Notes under the pieces: generated by a model | Databases searched by the model: none | What the model was told of the DNA's origin: nothing | Seen by the model: the letters and a program-made list of their open reading frames with translations, nothing else | Shown: positions 50,522 through 60,097 of the stretch, piece after piece | How positions within the stretch are numbered: position 1 is the stretch's first letter | How the letters are laid out: each line of letters begins with the position of its first letter | Translations under genes and position numbers: made by a program | NCBI RefSeq assembly: GCF_022768985.1 | Contig: NZ_JALEKL010000001.1 | Span: 62,001 to 126,000 of the forward strand | From: Methanosphaera sp. | Lineage (GTDB): Archaea; Methanobacteriota; Methanobacteria; Methanobacteriales; Methanobacteriaceae | Direction of reading: 5' to 3' | DNA: 64,000 nt

Positions 50522-50701
50522 TTATATTTTATTTATGATTGAATTGTGTGTTGTATTTAGTATTGTTTTTGTATTTGTTGCTATTGTTGTGTAGTAGTTT
50601 ATTGTGAAGTTTGCAACTACTAGTATTATAATAAGTACTGTTGTAACTATTAGTATTACTTCTATGCTTATTTGTGCTTTTTGGTCTTTTATTATTTTCA
50701 T
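50522..50701 (-). CDS. class III signal-peptide (type IV pilin-like) protein, 59 residues
   Basis: Short frame MKIIKDQKAQISIEVILIV to NTTHNSIINKI. KDQKAQISIEV matches the class III signal peptide QxSxE[YV], cleaved before the Q by the peptidase EppA, and is followed by a hydrophobic helix and an N/T-rich tail. The ATG overlaps the stop of the sister gene upstream (ATGA at 50698-50701), so the two are translationally coupled. The mature chain would be only about 50 residues, perhaps a minor pilin. No pilus ATPase or EppA gene is in the window. Confidence 0.75.
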   Translation of the reverse strand: MKIIKDQKAQISIEVILIVTTVLIIILVVANFTINYYTTIATNTKTILNTTHNSIINKI

Positions 50702-50889
50702 GGTGTTGTTGTTTTGTTTGTTAGGTTGTTTCGTATTTGTTGTGCATCTTCTTTTGCTGTGAAGTTTTGTGATTGGCTGAAGTAGTTTGAATATATTTGT
50801 AGTGCTACTAATGCTATTATTATTACTCCTCCAAATAGTAGTATGTATTCTGCTGCTGATTGTCCTTTTTGATCTTTTATTATGTTCAT
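50698..50889 (-). CDS. class III signal-peptide (type IV pilin-like) protein, 63 residues
   Basis: 63 residues. KDQKGQSAAEYILLFGGVIII contains the class III signal peptide QSAAEY, then a hydrophobic helix and a short polar tail ending NKTTTP. This is the DUF361-type N-terminus known from methanogen pilins processed by EppA. ATG at 50889 lies behind GGAGGTGTAAAAAAG, a very strong ribosome binding site suggesting high expression. It is the first gene of an overlapping pair with 50522. Confidence 0.85.
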   Translation of the reverse strand: MNIIKDQKGQSAAEYILLFGGVIIIALVALQIYSNYFSQSQNFTAKEDAQQIRNNLTNKTTTP

Positions 50890-51081
50890 CTTTTTTACAC
50901 CTCCTATTTTGTATTACTAATATTATATTTAGTATTACTTTTTATATAAAGTATTACAATTTAGCTTAAAATCCACATAAAAGTATTACTTATTTTTTTA
51001 GTATATAAATAAAATCTATTTAGTAAATAAAAAACAAAAATATAATAATATTAAAACAATAATTTCAAGGAAAAATAGTCA

Positions 51082-52215
51082 ATGAAGATACTAATAATAA
51101 CATGTGGGGTAGGAATAGGACATGCATCAAGAAGTCTTACACTATCAAAGATTCTAAAAAAACATGGACATGAAACAATATTTGCAAGCTATAATGCAGG
51201 CTTGCATTTCATACATAAAAACAATGAAGAAGTATATCCAATTCCTGCAATGAACTTCCAAGGAGAAGATGGGGAAATTGATATTGAAAAAACAGTATCA
51301 AAATCAAAAGACATACCATTTACCTTTATAAAATCCTTAATTGAAGAATATAAGATAATTAAAAAAACAAACCCTGACATTATTATTACAGATTCAGACT
51401 ATGGAGCTGTATTTGTTTCAAAAATACTAAAAAAGCCATGCTATATTATAACAAATGACCTGGAATTTGGATTTTCAAATTCAACAGATAAAAGATACAT
51501 AAAATACCTTGAAAAATTTATTAAAAAACTAATCCTGGGAATTTCAAAACTAGCAGATGCAATACTAATACCTGACATTCCAGGATCTGTTGATGTACCC
51601 AGGAAACTTGAAGATAAAACACATTTTATAGGATCACTCATATATCATGATGAAACACTCACAAAAGATGATTTACGTCGTAAATATGGTGTTGGTGTTG
51701 ATGCTAAAGTTATTGTTGTAACAATTGGTGGAAGTGATTTTGGTAAAATATTAATAGAAAATATGTGTGATATAGCCCACACACTTGATGTTGATTATAT
51801 TTACATGTTCACTGGTTTTGAAATAAATCCTGATGAATTTAAATGTAAAGTTAGGAGTAATAATGTTATAATAAAACAGTTTACATACAACTTAGTTGAA
51901 TGGATGAAACTTTCTGATTTAACAGTTGCACTTGCAGGACACACAACAACAATGGAATTAATATCAATAGCAAAACCCAACATACTAATACCACTAAAAA
52001 ATCATATAGAACAACAAAAAAATATAGAAAGAATAAAGCCATATAATATAACACAAACACTAGATATAAATAATAAAGATCAACTAAAAACAACAATAAA
52101 TGAAACACTAAAAAAACTAGATACAATAAAAGTAGATGAAAAACAACACAAAGAATTTATGAAATATGATGGCTGTCAAAATACATTAAAAATAATAGAA
52201 GAAAACAACATATAA
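51082..52215 (+). CDS. MurG-like (GT28-type) glycosyltransferase
   Basis: 377 residues of GT-B fold. The N-terminal glycine-rich turn ITCGVGIGHASRSLTLSKIL is at 5-24 and PDIIITDSDYGAVF near 94. In the C-terminal half VTIGGSDFGK lies near 213-222 and the donor-binding segment ALAGHTTTMELISIAKPNILIPL near 276-298. It likely transfers a nucleotide-activated sugar to a lipid or surface glycan. The second domain of the fusion at 28205 has the same GxGHxxRS opening. It stands alone; UPF0173 follows after 51 nt. Confidence 0.85.
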   Translation: MKILIITCGVGIGHASRSLTLSKILKKHGHETIFASYNAGLHFIHKNNEEVYPIPAMNFQGEDGEIDIEKTVSKSKDIPFTFIKSLIEEYKIIKKTNPDIIITDSDYGAVFVSKILKKPCYIITNDLEFGFSNSTDKRYIKYLEKFIKKLILGISKLADAILIPDIPGSVDVPRKLEDKTHFIGSLIYHDETLTKDDLRRKYGVGVDAKVIVVTIGGSDFGKILIENMCDIAHTLDVDYIYMFTGFEINPDEFKCKVRSNNVIIKQFTYNLVEWMKLSDLTVALAGHTTTMELISIAKPNILIPLKNHIEQQKNIERIKPYNITQTLDINNKDQLKTTINETLKKLDTIKVDEKQHKEFMKYDGCQNTLKIIEENNI

Positions 52216-52266
52216 AACAAAATAATGAAAAAAATAATTATAATATAAAATATTAGGTGATTTATT

Positions 52267-52971
52267 ATGGATATTAAATATTATGGACATTCAGCATTCC
52301 AGATAACAACACAAGAAGGACTTAAAATATTAATAGACCCATTTATAAGTGGAAATGAAAAATGTTTAACACCAGTAGAGCTAATAAATCCTGATGTAAT
52401 ACTAATAACACATGGACATTCAGACCACTTTGGTGATGCAATGGAAATTGCAAATAATTCATCAGCACTTATCATAGGAACACATGAAATTGCAAACTTC
52501 ATACAAAAACAGGGACTTGAAGCTATAGGAATGAATATTGGTGGAACTGTATCAATTAATGATCTTGTAAATATTTCAATGGTAGATGCAAAACATACAT
52601 CTTCACTTGACTTTACAGAAAATGCAGAAGTAGGAGGATCTGCAATAGGATATATAATAACACTTGAAAATGGAAAGAAAATCTACTTTGCAGGAGATAC
52701 AGGACTTTTTGGTGATATGAAAACAGTTATTGGTGATATTTACAAACCTGACATTGCATTGCTTCCAATTGGTGATAGATTTACAATGGGACCTGAAGAT
52801 GCAGCAATTGCAGCTAAATGGTTAAATGTACGTATTGTAATTCCTATGCATTATAATACATTCGATGCAATAGCACAAGATCCTGAATTGTTTGCTGATA
52901 TGGTTTCAGAAAAAGCTGCAGGTACATATACTGTAATTCTTGATCCTGGAGAAACATACTCTGAAGAATAA
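52267..52971 (+). CDS. UPF0173 metal-dependent hydrolase (metallo-beta-lactamase fold)
   Basis: 234 residues. The zinc motif [11 protein letters not shown] (HxHxDH) is at about 48-58, a further His is in AKHTSS near 117, [11 protein letters not shown] near 139 gives the bridging Asp, and MHYNTFD near 196 the last His. The family is widespread and its physiological substrate is not established. ATG follows TAGGTGATTT. The gene is normal in length. Confidence 0.92.
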   Translation: MDIKYYGHSAFQITTQEGLKILIDPFISGNEKCLTPVELINPDVILITHGHSDHFGDAMEIANNSSALIIGTHEIANFIQKQGLEAIGMNIGGTVSINDLVNISMVDAKHTSSLDFTENAEVGGSAIGYIITLENGKKIYFAGDTGLFGDMKTVIGDIYKPDIALLPIGDRFTMGPEDAAIAAKWLNVRIVIPMHYNTFDAIAQDPELFADMVSEKAAGTYTVILDPGETYSEE

Positions 52972-53235
52972 AAATATTTTTTTTTCCTAATCTTCCTCTT
53001 CTTTTTTTTTAATTCTTTATTTTTTCAAATAATAATTTAAGTACATGTAGCTGTAGTTTTTAATTTTTAATAAAAATAGTTATGATATGTATTTAAATGA
53101 ATTTATACTTTGATATAATCTATGATATTGATTAAATATTGATAAATATTGTATCTAAAATTAATTAAAATTAATAATAAAAAAAATAAAAAAAATAAAG
53201 TTTTTAGTGGGGTGGTGATTTGTATAATTTATCAT

Positions 53236-54741
53236 CTAATTACTATTTCTTTTTGAAATAACTGAATTTAATTTATTTATCTCATATACCACAACAAGTA
53301 GTATTGGCCATACACCTATTCTTCCAATCCAGAATTCAAGAATCATTACAAGTTTAACAACAGCTGGTGCTCCAACATTAATATATTCAGGTCCAACACC
53401 AATATTACCAATAGCAGATGCAGAAAGAGCATAAGCAACTTGTATATCATTACAAAATACCAGAATTATAGTTGCACTTACAACAAATATCAACAGATAG
53501 GCTATAATATACATTATAATTGGCCTAATTTCTGTATATGACAATTCAATATTACGACCATCATGTTGTACTTTTTTTACATTCACTGAATTTTTAGGTA
53601 AAAAGATTGTCTGACCTTCCCACCATACACTTTTAAGAAGTAAATATATGTTATAAAGCTTAATTCCCCCAGCTGTAGAACATATTCCTCCTCCACAAAA
53701 CATTACAATTATCAGTATATGATAACAAAATGGTGACCACATATTAATATCTGTTGATGTAAATCCAGTACTTGACATTACAGAGATAACCTGGAAAAGT
53801 GCATGTCTGAGTGTTATAAATACATCAGAGCCATATGTATGACTTGAAAGATGTGATAATGTTATAAGAATTGTAGCAGTAGCAATTAATGCAAACATTG
53901 TCTTTGTTTCAGAATCCTTATAAAATGCCTTGAAATTTCCTTTTATTAATCTGTATATAAGTATAAAGTTTGTACTTCCAAGTAACATCTGTATTATTGT
54001 TACAATCTGCACAGGAAGTGAACTAAATCCTCCAACACTGTCAGGATATATTGAAAATCCTCCAGTTGCAATAGCTGCCATCATATAACAGAGTGAATCA
54101 AATAAGTCAAGACCAACCATTATATATAATGCCACACCAATAGCTGAAATTAGCAGATATAACTTTATAAATATGATAGATGTATGACGTATATTTGGTG
54201 TCATCTGCTCTGTTCTACCTTCTGCTGTGTAGAGCTGATTTAATTTTCCTGTTGTTGGAACAAGTACTAGTATAAATATAATGAAACCAAGTCCACCAAG
54301 CCATTGTGTTAATGCTTGCCAAAGTGCAAGAGAATATGGTGTTCTTGATGCTGGTATAAATGAAAATCCTGTTGTTGTAATACCAGACATTGCCTGGAAG
54401 AATGAATCAATTACACCAAGAGTACCTGAAAAGTAGTATGGAAGTCCTGCAAGTAGTGCTGCAACACCCCATATACCAAATACAAAAATTAAATCTCCCT
54501 TAAGTGAAAGTTGTGTCTTTTTATAGTCTTTGTAGCTATAATACAATATCAAACCAGGAACAAGTGATATGATAGCTGATGCTATAAATGAGTAAAGATA
54601 CCTTATGCTATCATTATAAATAATAGCACATCCTACAGGTAATAATAGAAATAATCCAAGGATAATACATATAATTCCAGTAAAATGGGCAATAGCCTTA
54701 ATTTCACTTGCTTTTAATTTGTTTATAAAAAACGAATTCAT
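53236..54741 (-). CDS. trkH: Trk-type potassium uptake channel subunit
   Basis: 501 residues with four membrane-pore-membrane repeats. The first filter is SGITTTGFS near 118-126; others are ATGGFS near 226, SSTGFTS near 320 and IGNIGVG near 445. An Arg within the filter-lining helix region is usual. It takes up K+ together with a nucleotide-binding TrkA/KtrA ring; no trkA gene is adjacent, so the partner must be elsewhere. ATG at 54741 has GCGGGTAAT upstream. Confidence 0.93.
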   Translation of the reverse strand: MNSFFINKLKASEIKAIAHFTGIICIILGLFLLLPVGCAIIYNDSIRYLYSFIASAIISLVPGLILYYSYKDYKKTQLSLKGDLIFVFGIWGVAALLAGLPYYFSGTLGVIDSFFQAMSGITTTGFSFIPASRTPYSLALWQALTQWLGGLGFIIFILVLVPTTGKLNQLYTAEGRTEQMTPNIRHTSIIFIKLYLLISAIGVALYIMVGLDLFDSLCYMMAAIATGGFSIYPDSVGGFSSLPVQIVTIIQMLLGSTNFILIYRLIKGNFKAFYKDSETKTMFALIATATILITLSHLSSHTYGSDVFITLRHALFQVISVMSSTGFTSTDINMWSPFCYHILIIVMFCGGGICSTAGGIKLYNIYLLLKSVWWEGQTIFLPKNSVNVKKVQHDGRNIELSYTEIRPIIMYIIAYLLIFVVSATIILVFCNDIQVAYALSASAIGNIGVGPEYINVGAPAVVKLVMILEFWIGRIGVWPILLVVVYEINKLNSVISKRNSN

Positions 54742-54969
54742 TATTACCCGCCTTTTTTTGTGTTTTTAGTTTTAATCCATACAATAAATAATAATACTCT
54801 TATTTAAATAAAAAAAATAAAAAAATCCCGAAAAATATTATTAATATTATAATATTATTTACATAATTTCATATGTTAATTGTATTATTTAAATTTATAA
54901 TAATTAAAAAAATGGGAAAATTTTAAAAAAAAGAAAGGGAAGATATTTTTTTTTAGTTTATTTATAAGA

Positions 54970-55419
54970 TTATTTTTTTATTTTATCTTTTTCATATAAT
55001 ACTACAGAAACAACATCTCGTATTGTTCTTCCTATACTTCCACCAAGACTTCCAAGTACTACTCCACCAATTATTGTAAAAAGTAGTACAATTATAATTG
55101 ACATTGCAAATGACACATCATTTGTCATCATTAAAAGTGAGCTGAACTTTGGAATGTAGTATGATACGAGAAATATACTGAAAATAAAACATAAAATCAT
55201 ACTTGATGTTGTACATCTAAGAGCTCTGTGTTTTACATTCTTCTTATCTGATGGATTATATAAAAATGCTGCAACAAGTGGTGCCATAATAATGGCAAGT
55301 ATCACAGCACTTAGAGGATATCCCATAATTCTTCCAATAAATAAGATAAAACTTCCAATAAATAAACCTATTATAATTGACGTAAGATAGTCAAGATTAA
55401 TATAGTCTAGTTTTATCAT
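54970..55419 (-). CDS. four-helix membrane protein, unknown function
   Basis: 149 residues with four hydrophobic segments (about 13-31, 36-53, 71-88 and 103-130) and a charged C-terminus EKDKIKK. The fourth segment is glycine-rich (IIGGVVLGSLGGSIGRTIRD), a pattern seen in small DUF5518-like archaeal membrane proteins. The match is weak and no function is assigned. Start ATG at 55419. It lies upstream of trkH on the same strand but 230 bases away. Confidence 0.65.
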   Translation of the reverse strand: MIKLDYINLDYLTSIIIGLFIGSFILFIGRIMGYPLSAVILAIIMAPLVAAFLYNPSDKKNVKHRALRCTTSSMILCFIFSIFLVSYYIPKFSSLLMMTNDVSFAMSIIIVLLFTIIGGVVLGSLGGSIGRTIRDVVSVVLYEKDKIKK

Positions 55420-55589
55420 AGTTAATCTAAGTATTATTTTTATTTTCTAAAGATTATAATATTTTTTATTATTAAAACTTAGTAGAAGGATAATAAAAAG
55501 TAGTATTTTATATATAAATGAAATAGTTATCTATGGTTAGATAAAAATAAAATAAAAAAAATAGTGGGAAATAATTTAAAGTTTAATTA

Positions 55590-56015
55590 TTATTTTAATA
55601 ATGTAATTTTAGCATCTAATGACTCACCCTCAATTAGAATTGCATCATCTTTTGTTATGATAATTCTAATTTTTTTATGTTTATCTTCAATATAGATTAT
55701 GTCATCTTCTGTAATTTTTGAAATTATTGTATGTTTATCAACTAGATTTTTTGTCCTTTTAATTGATCTTATTGTATCGTTAATAATTACCATATCAACT
55801 TCTGGAATACATGTTAACCTTGTTTTTGATACTATTTCACTGTTTTCAAGTTCAATCATCTGAAGTGTATTGTTAGTATTTGTAATTATAATTTTATCTT
55901 TAAATAGATTGTTGTTATATTTATTAAATATAAATTCATCTATGAAGATATATTCCAGATGTTCTATATTATACTTTGATAAATTGTCTATTAGAATATT
56001 TATTTTTGAAGGCAT
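55590..56015 (-). CDS. hypothetical cytoplasmic protein
   Basis: 141 residues from ATG 56015 (MPSKINILIDNLS), preceded by GGTGGTATACAAA; an in-frame ATG at 56030 lies before that site. The protein is rich in Ile and Asp with alternating beta-like stretches (DKIIITNTNNTLQMIELENSE, DDIIYIEDKHKKIRIIITKDDA). There is no membrane segment, cysteine cluster or known motif. I recognise no family. Confidence 0.6.
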   Translation of the reverse strand: MPSKINILIDNLSKYNIEHLEYIFIDEFIFNKYNNNLFKDKIIITNTNNTLQMIELENSEIVSKTRLTCIPEVDMVIINDTIRSIKRTKNLVDKHTIISKITEDDIIYIEDKHKKIRIIITKDDAILIEGESLDAKITLLK

Positions 56016-56030
56016 TTTGTATACCACCAT

Positions 56031-56700
56031 TTATTTTCATTATTACATTTATTTTCATTATAATATCCCTCCTTTTTTTTTGTTTGAATTTAATAAAATA
56101 AAACCTTATTTTCATACTACCGATTCTAGTAAAATTTGTTAAATAATTAGTTTAAAGTTATATTTTTTTAAATTCTATTCTTAATTTTAACTTAATAGTA
56201 TTTAAAGGGCTGTATTTTCATAAATTCGTAAAATTTGATCTTATTTTGTTAAAATAATTAAATATTTAGGAGTTTTATTTTTAAGTATTTCATGATTTTT
56301 TCATATATTACTTTAAAGAAAAATCATCATATTTCATGAATTATAACTAAAATATGTTACTTTTATAGCAACTATTAAAGAAAAAAGAAGAAATTTTTTA
56401 TGAAAACATTAAAAAACACAACTATGTTATAAAAAAGAGGAAATTTAACATATATTCTAATGTAAAATATTTTTCTACTTCAAATTACCCTTTTTTTACA
56501 TTAGTTTTTAAAATAAAAAATTTTACTATCCATGTAATAAAGTATTATTTCAGTAATTTTTTTAGTAAAAAAAAGAATTATATTGAAAAAAAAAACAATA
56601 AAAAAGGTATTAAAAAACTTATTTTACCATATAACTCTATTAAAATTAGTATTTTTTTAGTACATATATTCAATACTTTTTTTTACATATAAATTTTTTT
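56031..56700. other. gene-free A+T-rich region
   Basis: About 670 bases between two minus-strand genes. It contains A/T runs, a few short direct repeats of TTTAGTA, and a T-tract that could end the transcript of the gene to its right. I see no open frame with a ribosome binding site, no tRNA and no hairpin of note. Confidence 0.5.
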
Positions 56701-56952
56701 TTAGTGTCTGTGTCTGTGTCTATGTTTATGTTTGTTATGTGATCCTGATTTTGATCCATCATTATTATTGTTTGTGTCATTATCATTTTGATCTGTTAGT
56801 TGATCATTATCAGCATTTGAATTTGTAGTATTATTTAAATGATCTGTTGTTGTGTTGTTATTGTTATTTGCTCCAAAAAAACCTCTACTTAAAAGAACTA
56901 CTAATATAAGTATAATAACAATGATGATTTGAATTATACGTATTTTCTTCAT
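56701..56952 (-). CDS. small exported or anchored protein with His/Arg/Lys-rich tail
   Basis: 83 residues from ATG 56952 (MKKIRIIQ), chosen because GGAG lies 6 nt upstream. A hydrophobic N-terminal helix of about 20 residues (signal or anchor) is followed by an Asn/Thr/Asp-rich linker of about 45 residues and a C-terminus HNKHKHRHRHRH with six His alternating with basic residues. The linker sequons suggest an extracellular location. The His-rich end could bind metal or polyanions. No family is recognised; its neighbour at 57139 has the same design without the His tail. Confidence 0.6.
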   Translation of the reverse strand: MKKIRIIQIIIVIILILVVLLSRGFFGANNNNNTTTDHLNNTTNSNADNDQLTDQNDNDTNNNNDGSKSGSHNKHKHRHRHRH

Positions 56953-57138
56953 AATATTCTCCATATTTCTTGTTTAATTTAGTATTAATTAAAATATAAT
57001 GTTTTTGTAGGTAATATAATATTAGTTAAAAAAAATATATTTTTATTGAAAATAGAGTTTAATAATTGAATTTTAAAAATTAGAATAAAAAAAAATAAAA
57101 AAATAAAAAAAAAGGTTTTATATCAAAAAAAATAATTT

Positions 57139-57471
57139 TTAATTATTCGCTTGGTTATCATTACTACTTGATGATTTAGCATTGTCACTTGAACTACTAC
57201 TTGATTGTTTGTCATTGCTTGATTTTTTGTCATCTTTTTTGCTTTCTTTTGGTGTATCTTGTTGTTTATTGTTGTTATCTTTGCTTTGATCTGCTATTTG
57301 TGTGTTTGTATTGTTTGTATCGTTATGTGTTGCATTTATGCTACTATTATTTGCACTATCATTTGTTGTATTGTTATCTGCAAAGTTGAAGTTAAGTCCA
57401 CCATTGCTAATAACAAGTAATAGTACAAGTATGGCTGCTACACCAACTAGAATTATTTTTCTATTTCTCAT
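57139..57471 (-). CDS. small exported or anchored low-complexity protein
   Basis: 110 residues from ATG 57471 (MRNRKIILVGVAA). A hydrophobic helix at 6-22 is followed by a low-complexity tail: first Asn/Thr/Ser with several sequons, then a Lys/Asp/Gln stretch, then Ser runs, ending DNQANN. I prefer this Met to the ATG at 57534 because a TATA-like box (57496-57505) lies 25-34 nt upstream, consistent with a leaderless transcript. It is probably anchored at the membrane with a disordered exterior. It shares its architecture with the 56701 gene. Confidence 0.55.
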   Translation of the reverse strand: MRNRKIILVGVAAILVLLLVISNGGLNFNFADNNTTNDSANNSSINATHNDTNNTNTQIADQSKDNNNKQQDTPKESKKDDKKSSNDKQSSSSSSDNAKSSSSNDNQANN

Positions 57472-57606
57472 AGTTGATATTTTTATAAGTATGAGTATAT
57501 AAAAACAGTGAAATAAAATATATATAAAACTCATCTTTTATTGTCATAAGAGTTATTATTTATTAATTATAAAAATTTTACTTGATTATTAATAAAATTT
57601 AGTAGG

Positions 57607-58002
57607 ATGATATTTTTGATTAATTGGGATTATGATAAACTAGAATATATGAATGATAACAACATCTATGAAAATAAGGTAAAACTAGACTATGTTAAAT
57701 TATCAGAAGTAATTGAGGAAATTATACCACTTGTATATGAAAATGGTGATTTACTACCACTTCTATTTGAGGATTTAAATGTAGCATCAAAAGATGATAT
57801 TTTCAAAGCAGTTAATCTACCTGAAGTTACAGATGAACATAAAAGTATACTTGATGAAAAACAAAGACAAAGAAATATACAAAAGCTTAAAAGATTTTCA
57901 CGAGACTTACAACACAAAGACTGGTATGAATACATGGACAATGAAGTACTGGAATTTCTCAAAAAATATCCACAATATGAAGATATTCTAAAAAAAGATT
58001 AA
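57607..58002 (+). CDS. hypothetical acidic protein
   Basis: 131 residues if it starts at ATG 57607; TTG at 57616 may be the real start, because GGATGAT lies before it. The protein is acidic and mainly helical, with IPLVYENGDLLPLLFEDLN near 40-58, a KQRQRNIQKLKRFSRDL basic helix near 85-101 and the end KYPQYEDILKKD. No domain is recognised. It converges with the next gene over 38 bases that include a GGGG element. Confidence 0.6.
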   Translation: MIFLINWDYDKLEYMNDNNIYENKVKLDYVKLSEVIEEIIPLVYENGDLLPLLFEDLNVASKDDIFKAVNLPEVTDEHKSILDEKQRQRNIQKLKRFSRDLQHKDWYEYMDNEVLEFLKKYPQYEDILKKD

Positions 58003-58040
58003 AAATTTCCAAAAAAAAGGGGTGGAAGGCATATGTTAAA

Positions 58041-58358
58041 TTATATACAATTAAATTTAACTACATGCTTTTTACACTTAAATGTATTTCCAAAACTATC
58101 ACTAAATACATCACCTTCAACTAAGTTAAAATACCTGAGTGTTGAATTTGAAAGTTTAAAGTAGTAAATATCACTAAGCATATCATTACATTTAAAATCA
58201 AATATTGTAACATGATATCTTTCCTGTTTTGGGAAATAGTTGATATGATATTCAATAGAATCAGATATAAGATGTGTCTGTTCACATTCTACTTTTCTTT
58301 GTTCATATAATGATTCTATTTCCCTGCTATTATCTCGTGTTTTATTTATTGTTTTCAT
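58041..58358 (-). CDS. hypothetical protein
   Basis: 105 residues starting MKTINKTRDNS behind AAGGAAAAATAAG. A charged N-terminal helix is followed by beta-like stretches (SIEYHINYFPKQERYHVTIFDF, GDVFSDSFGNTFKC). Four cysteines (C25, C57, C95, C104) are scattered and do not form a zinc motif. I recognise no family. It is convergent with 57607 and divergent from the transporter array. Confidence 0.55.
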   Translation of the reverse strand: MKTINKTRDNSREIESLYEQRKVECEQTHLISDSIEYHINYFPKQERYHVTIFDFKCNDMLSDIYYFKLSNSTLRYFNLVEGDVFSDSFGNTFKCKKHVVKFNCI

Positions 58359-58534
58359 TATCTTATTTTTCCTTTTTATTGTCTCTTATTTTATAGATAA
58401 ATAGTTTATATATTAAATAATTTTACATCAATTTTTATCTTATTTTTAACAAATATATTAAATAAATCTTTACATTAAAAAAAAAGAAAACTTAAACCCA
58501 AAAATAAATAAATTAGAGGAGATGAGTATTAATT

Positions 58535-59167
58535 TTAAATAATATTACACAAACTGAGAAAAGAATTATTCTAACAGTATTTTTCTGTATGTCATTTACA
58601 ATTTCAAATCTAATAACTGTAAAAATAGTAGATCTTGGAGTATTTAATCTTATAACTCCAGCTGCAGCAATTATATATCCTCTCATCTATGTTCTTACAA
58701 ATGTTATTACACAAGCATATGGTGAGGATGCAGCACAAAGAACACTAGTACTTGGAATTTTAGCTGATGTACTTTTTGTATGTATGACATCATTATTACT
58801 TATTCTTCCTTCACCTGCAAATTACACAGGTGATAGTGCTTTAGCATTTGTATTTATGAAAACTCCACGTATACTTGTTGCATCATATATCAGCTATCTT
58901 ATAGGAAATATTGTAAATGCACATCTTACAGTTAAATTAAAAAATGGATGTTCAAATGCTACACTTAGAAATATGCTTGCAATAGCAATTGGTGAGCTTC
59001 TTGATAATATAATGTTTATTACACTTGCATTTATCTTTGAAGTTTCATTTTCTGAAATTATAGTTATGATCTTTACACACTGGATATTAACTCTTATATG
59101 GATTGTTATAGCACAGCCTTTTATTCCAAGACTCCTAAATTGGGTATCATCTGATAAAGTAGAATAA
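58535..59167 (+). pseudogene. YhhQ/VUT-family transporter, array copy 1, no canonical start codon
   Basis: The frame is homologous to its six neighbours from NNITQTEKRIILTVFFCMSF to the C-terminus and intact for about 211 codons. It has the family core LIYVLTNVITQAYGEDAAQRTL, LPSPANYTGDSALAFVF and GELLDNIMF, and six membrane helices. At the expected start (58535) there is TTA, where copies 3 and 6 have TTG; the codon before is ATT, and no ATG, GTG or TTG lies in frame between the upstream stop (58523) and the internal ATG at 58589. A GAGGAGATGAG ribosome binding site is well placed. Starting at 58589 would lose half of helix 1. It may be decaying or use a rare start. Family role: uptake of 7-deazaguanine precursors. 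Confidence 0.7.
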
Positions 59168-59346
59168 TTAAATTATATCTCCTCCTTCTTTTTTTTGTTT
59201 ATTTTTATTCCATAAAATTTATTACTATATTTTAATATAAATAATAAGTAGAGCTTTTATTATTTTAAAAATGAGTTGTTAACTACCTACTTTTTTTAAT
59301 TTAGCTTTATTTTTTATCTAATTAATTTTAAGGGAGGAAAAAACAT

Positions 59347-59994
59347 ATGGATTTAAATATTACACCTACTGAGAAAAGATTGATTATTACTGTATTTTTC
59401 TGTATGTCATTTACAATTGCAAATCTTATTACAGTAAAAATTATTGATCTTCACATACTTGGTCTTGTAGTTCCTGCTGGTGTTCTTATTTATCCTCTTG
59501 TTTATGTTCTAACAAATGTTATTACAGAAGCATATGGTGAGGATGCAGCACGCAGAACTTTAATTCTTGGTATTGCAGCTGATGTACTTTTTGTGTTTAT
59601 GACAACATTACTGCTTGTTCTTCCTTCACCTGCAAATTATGCTGGTGATTCAAGTTTAGCATTTGTATTTACACAAACACCTAAAATACTTGTTGCATCA
59701 TATATCAGTTATCTTATTGGTAACCTTGTAAATGCACGTCTTACAACTATTGTAAATCGTAATGACTCAAATCATGCACTTAAAAACATGTTTGCAGTAG
59801 CAATGGGTGAACTTGTAGATAACATTATATTTATTGGTCTTGCATTTATTGGAGAAGTTCCAGTTATGGAAATTGCAATTATGATATTCAGCCACTGGGT
59901 ATTAAGTTTAATTTGGATTTCTATTGCAGAACCATTCACACTTAAAGTTCTTAAATGGGCAAAAGATGACACAAATGTAGAAGCAACAGCATAG
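59347..59994 (+). CDS. YhhQ/VUT-family (queuosine precursor) transporter, array copy 2
   Basis: 215 residues, six membrane helices. ATG behind GGGAGGAAAAAACAT, the best-formed start in the array. Core motifs are TEKRLIITVFFCMSFTIANL, VVPAGVLIYPLVYVLTNVIT, TEAYGEDAARRTL, LPSPANYAGDSSLAFVF and MGELVDNIIF. In bacteria this family (YhhQ, TIGR00697) imports preQ0/preQ1-type 7-deazapurines. In archaea preQ0 is the precursor of archaeosine at tRNA position 15, so precursor salvage is the likely role; the substrate is inferred. Confidence 0.85.
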   Translation: MDLNITPTEKRLIITVFFCMSFTIANLITVKIIDLHILGLVVPAGVLIYPLVYVLTNVITEAYGEDAARRTLILGIAADVLFVFMTTLLLVLPSPANYAGDSSLAFVFTQTPKILVASYISYLIGNLVNARLTTIVNRNDSNHALKNMFAVAMGELVDNIIFIGLAFIGEVPVMEIAIMIFSHWVLSLIWISIAEPFTLKVLKWAKDDTNVEATA

Positions 59995-60097
59995 ATTCTA
60001 CATTTTCTTACCTTTTTTTATGAGAGAATAAAGATTCTCTTCTTCTTTTTTTTATAAATTTATTTTAAAGTAAAATTTTTAGGGATGGATTAAAAAA

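Noticed and set aside
58522-58542. ATG at 58522 as the start of array copy 1
   Set aside because: It is out of frame, stops after six codons, and lies inside the ribosome binding site itself.
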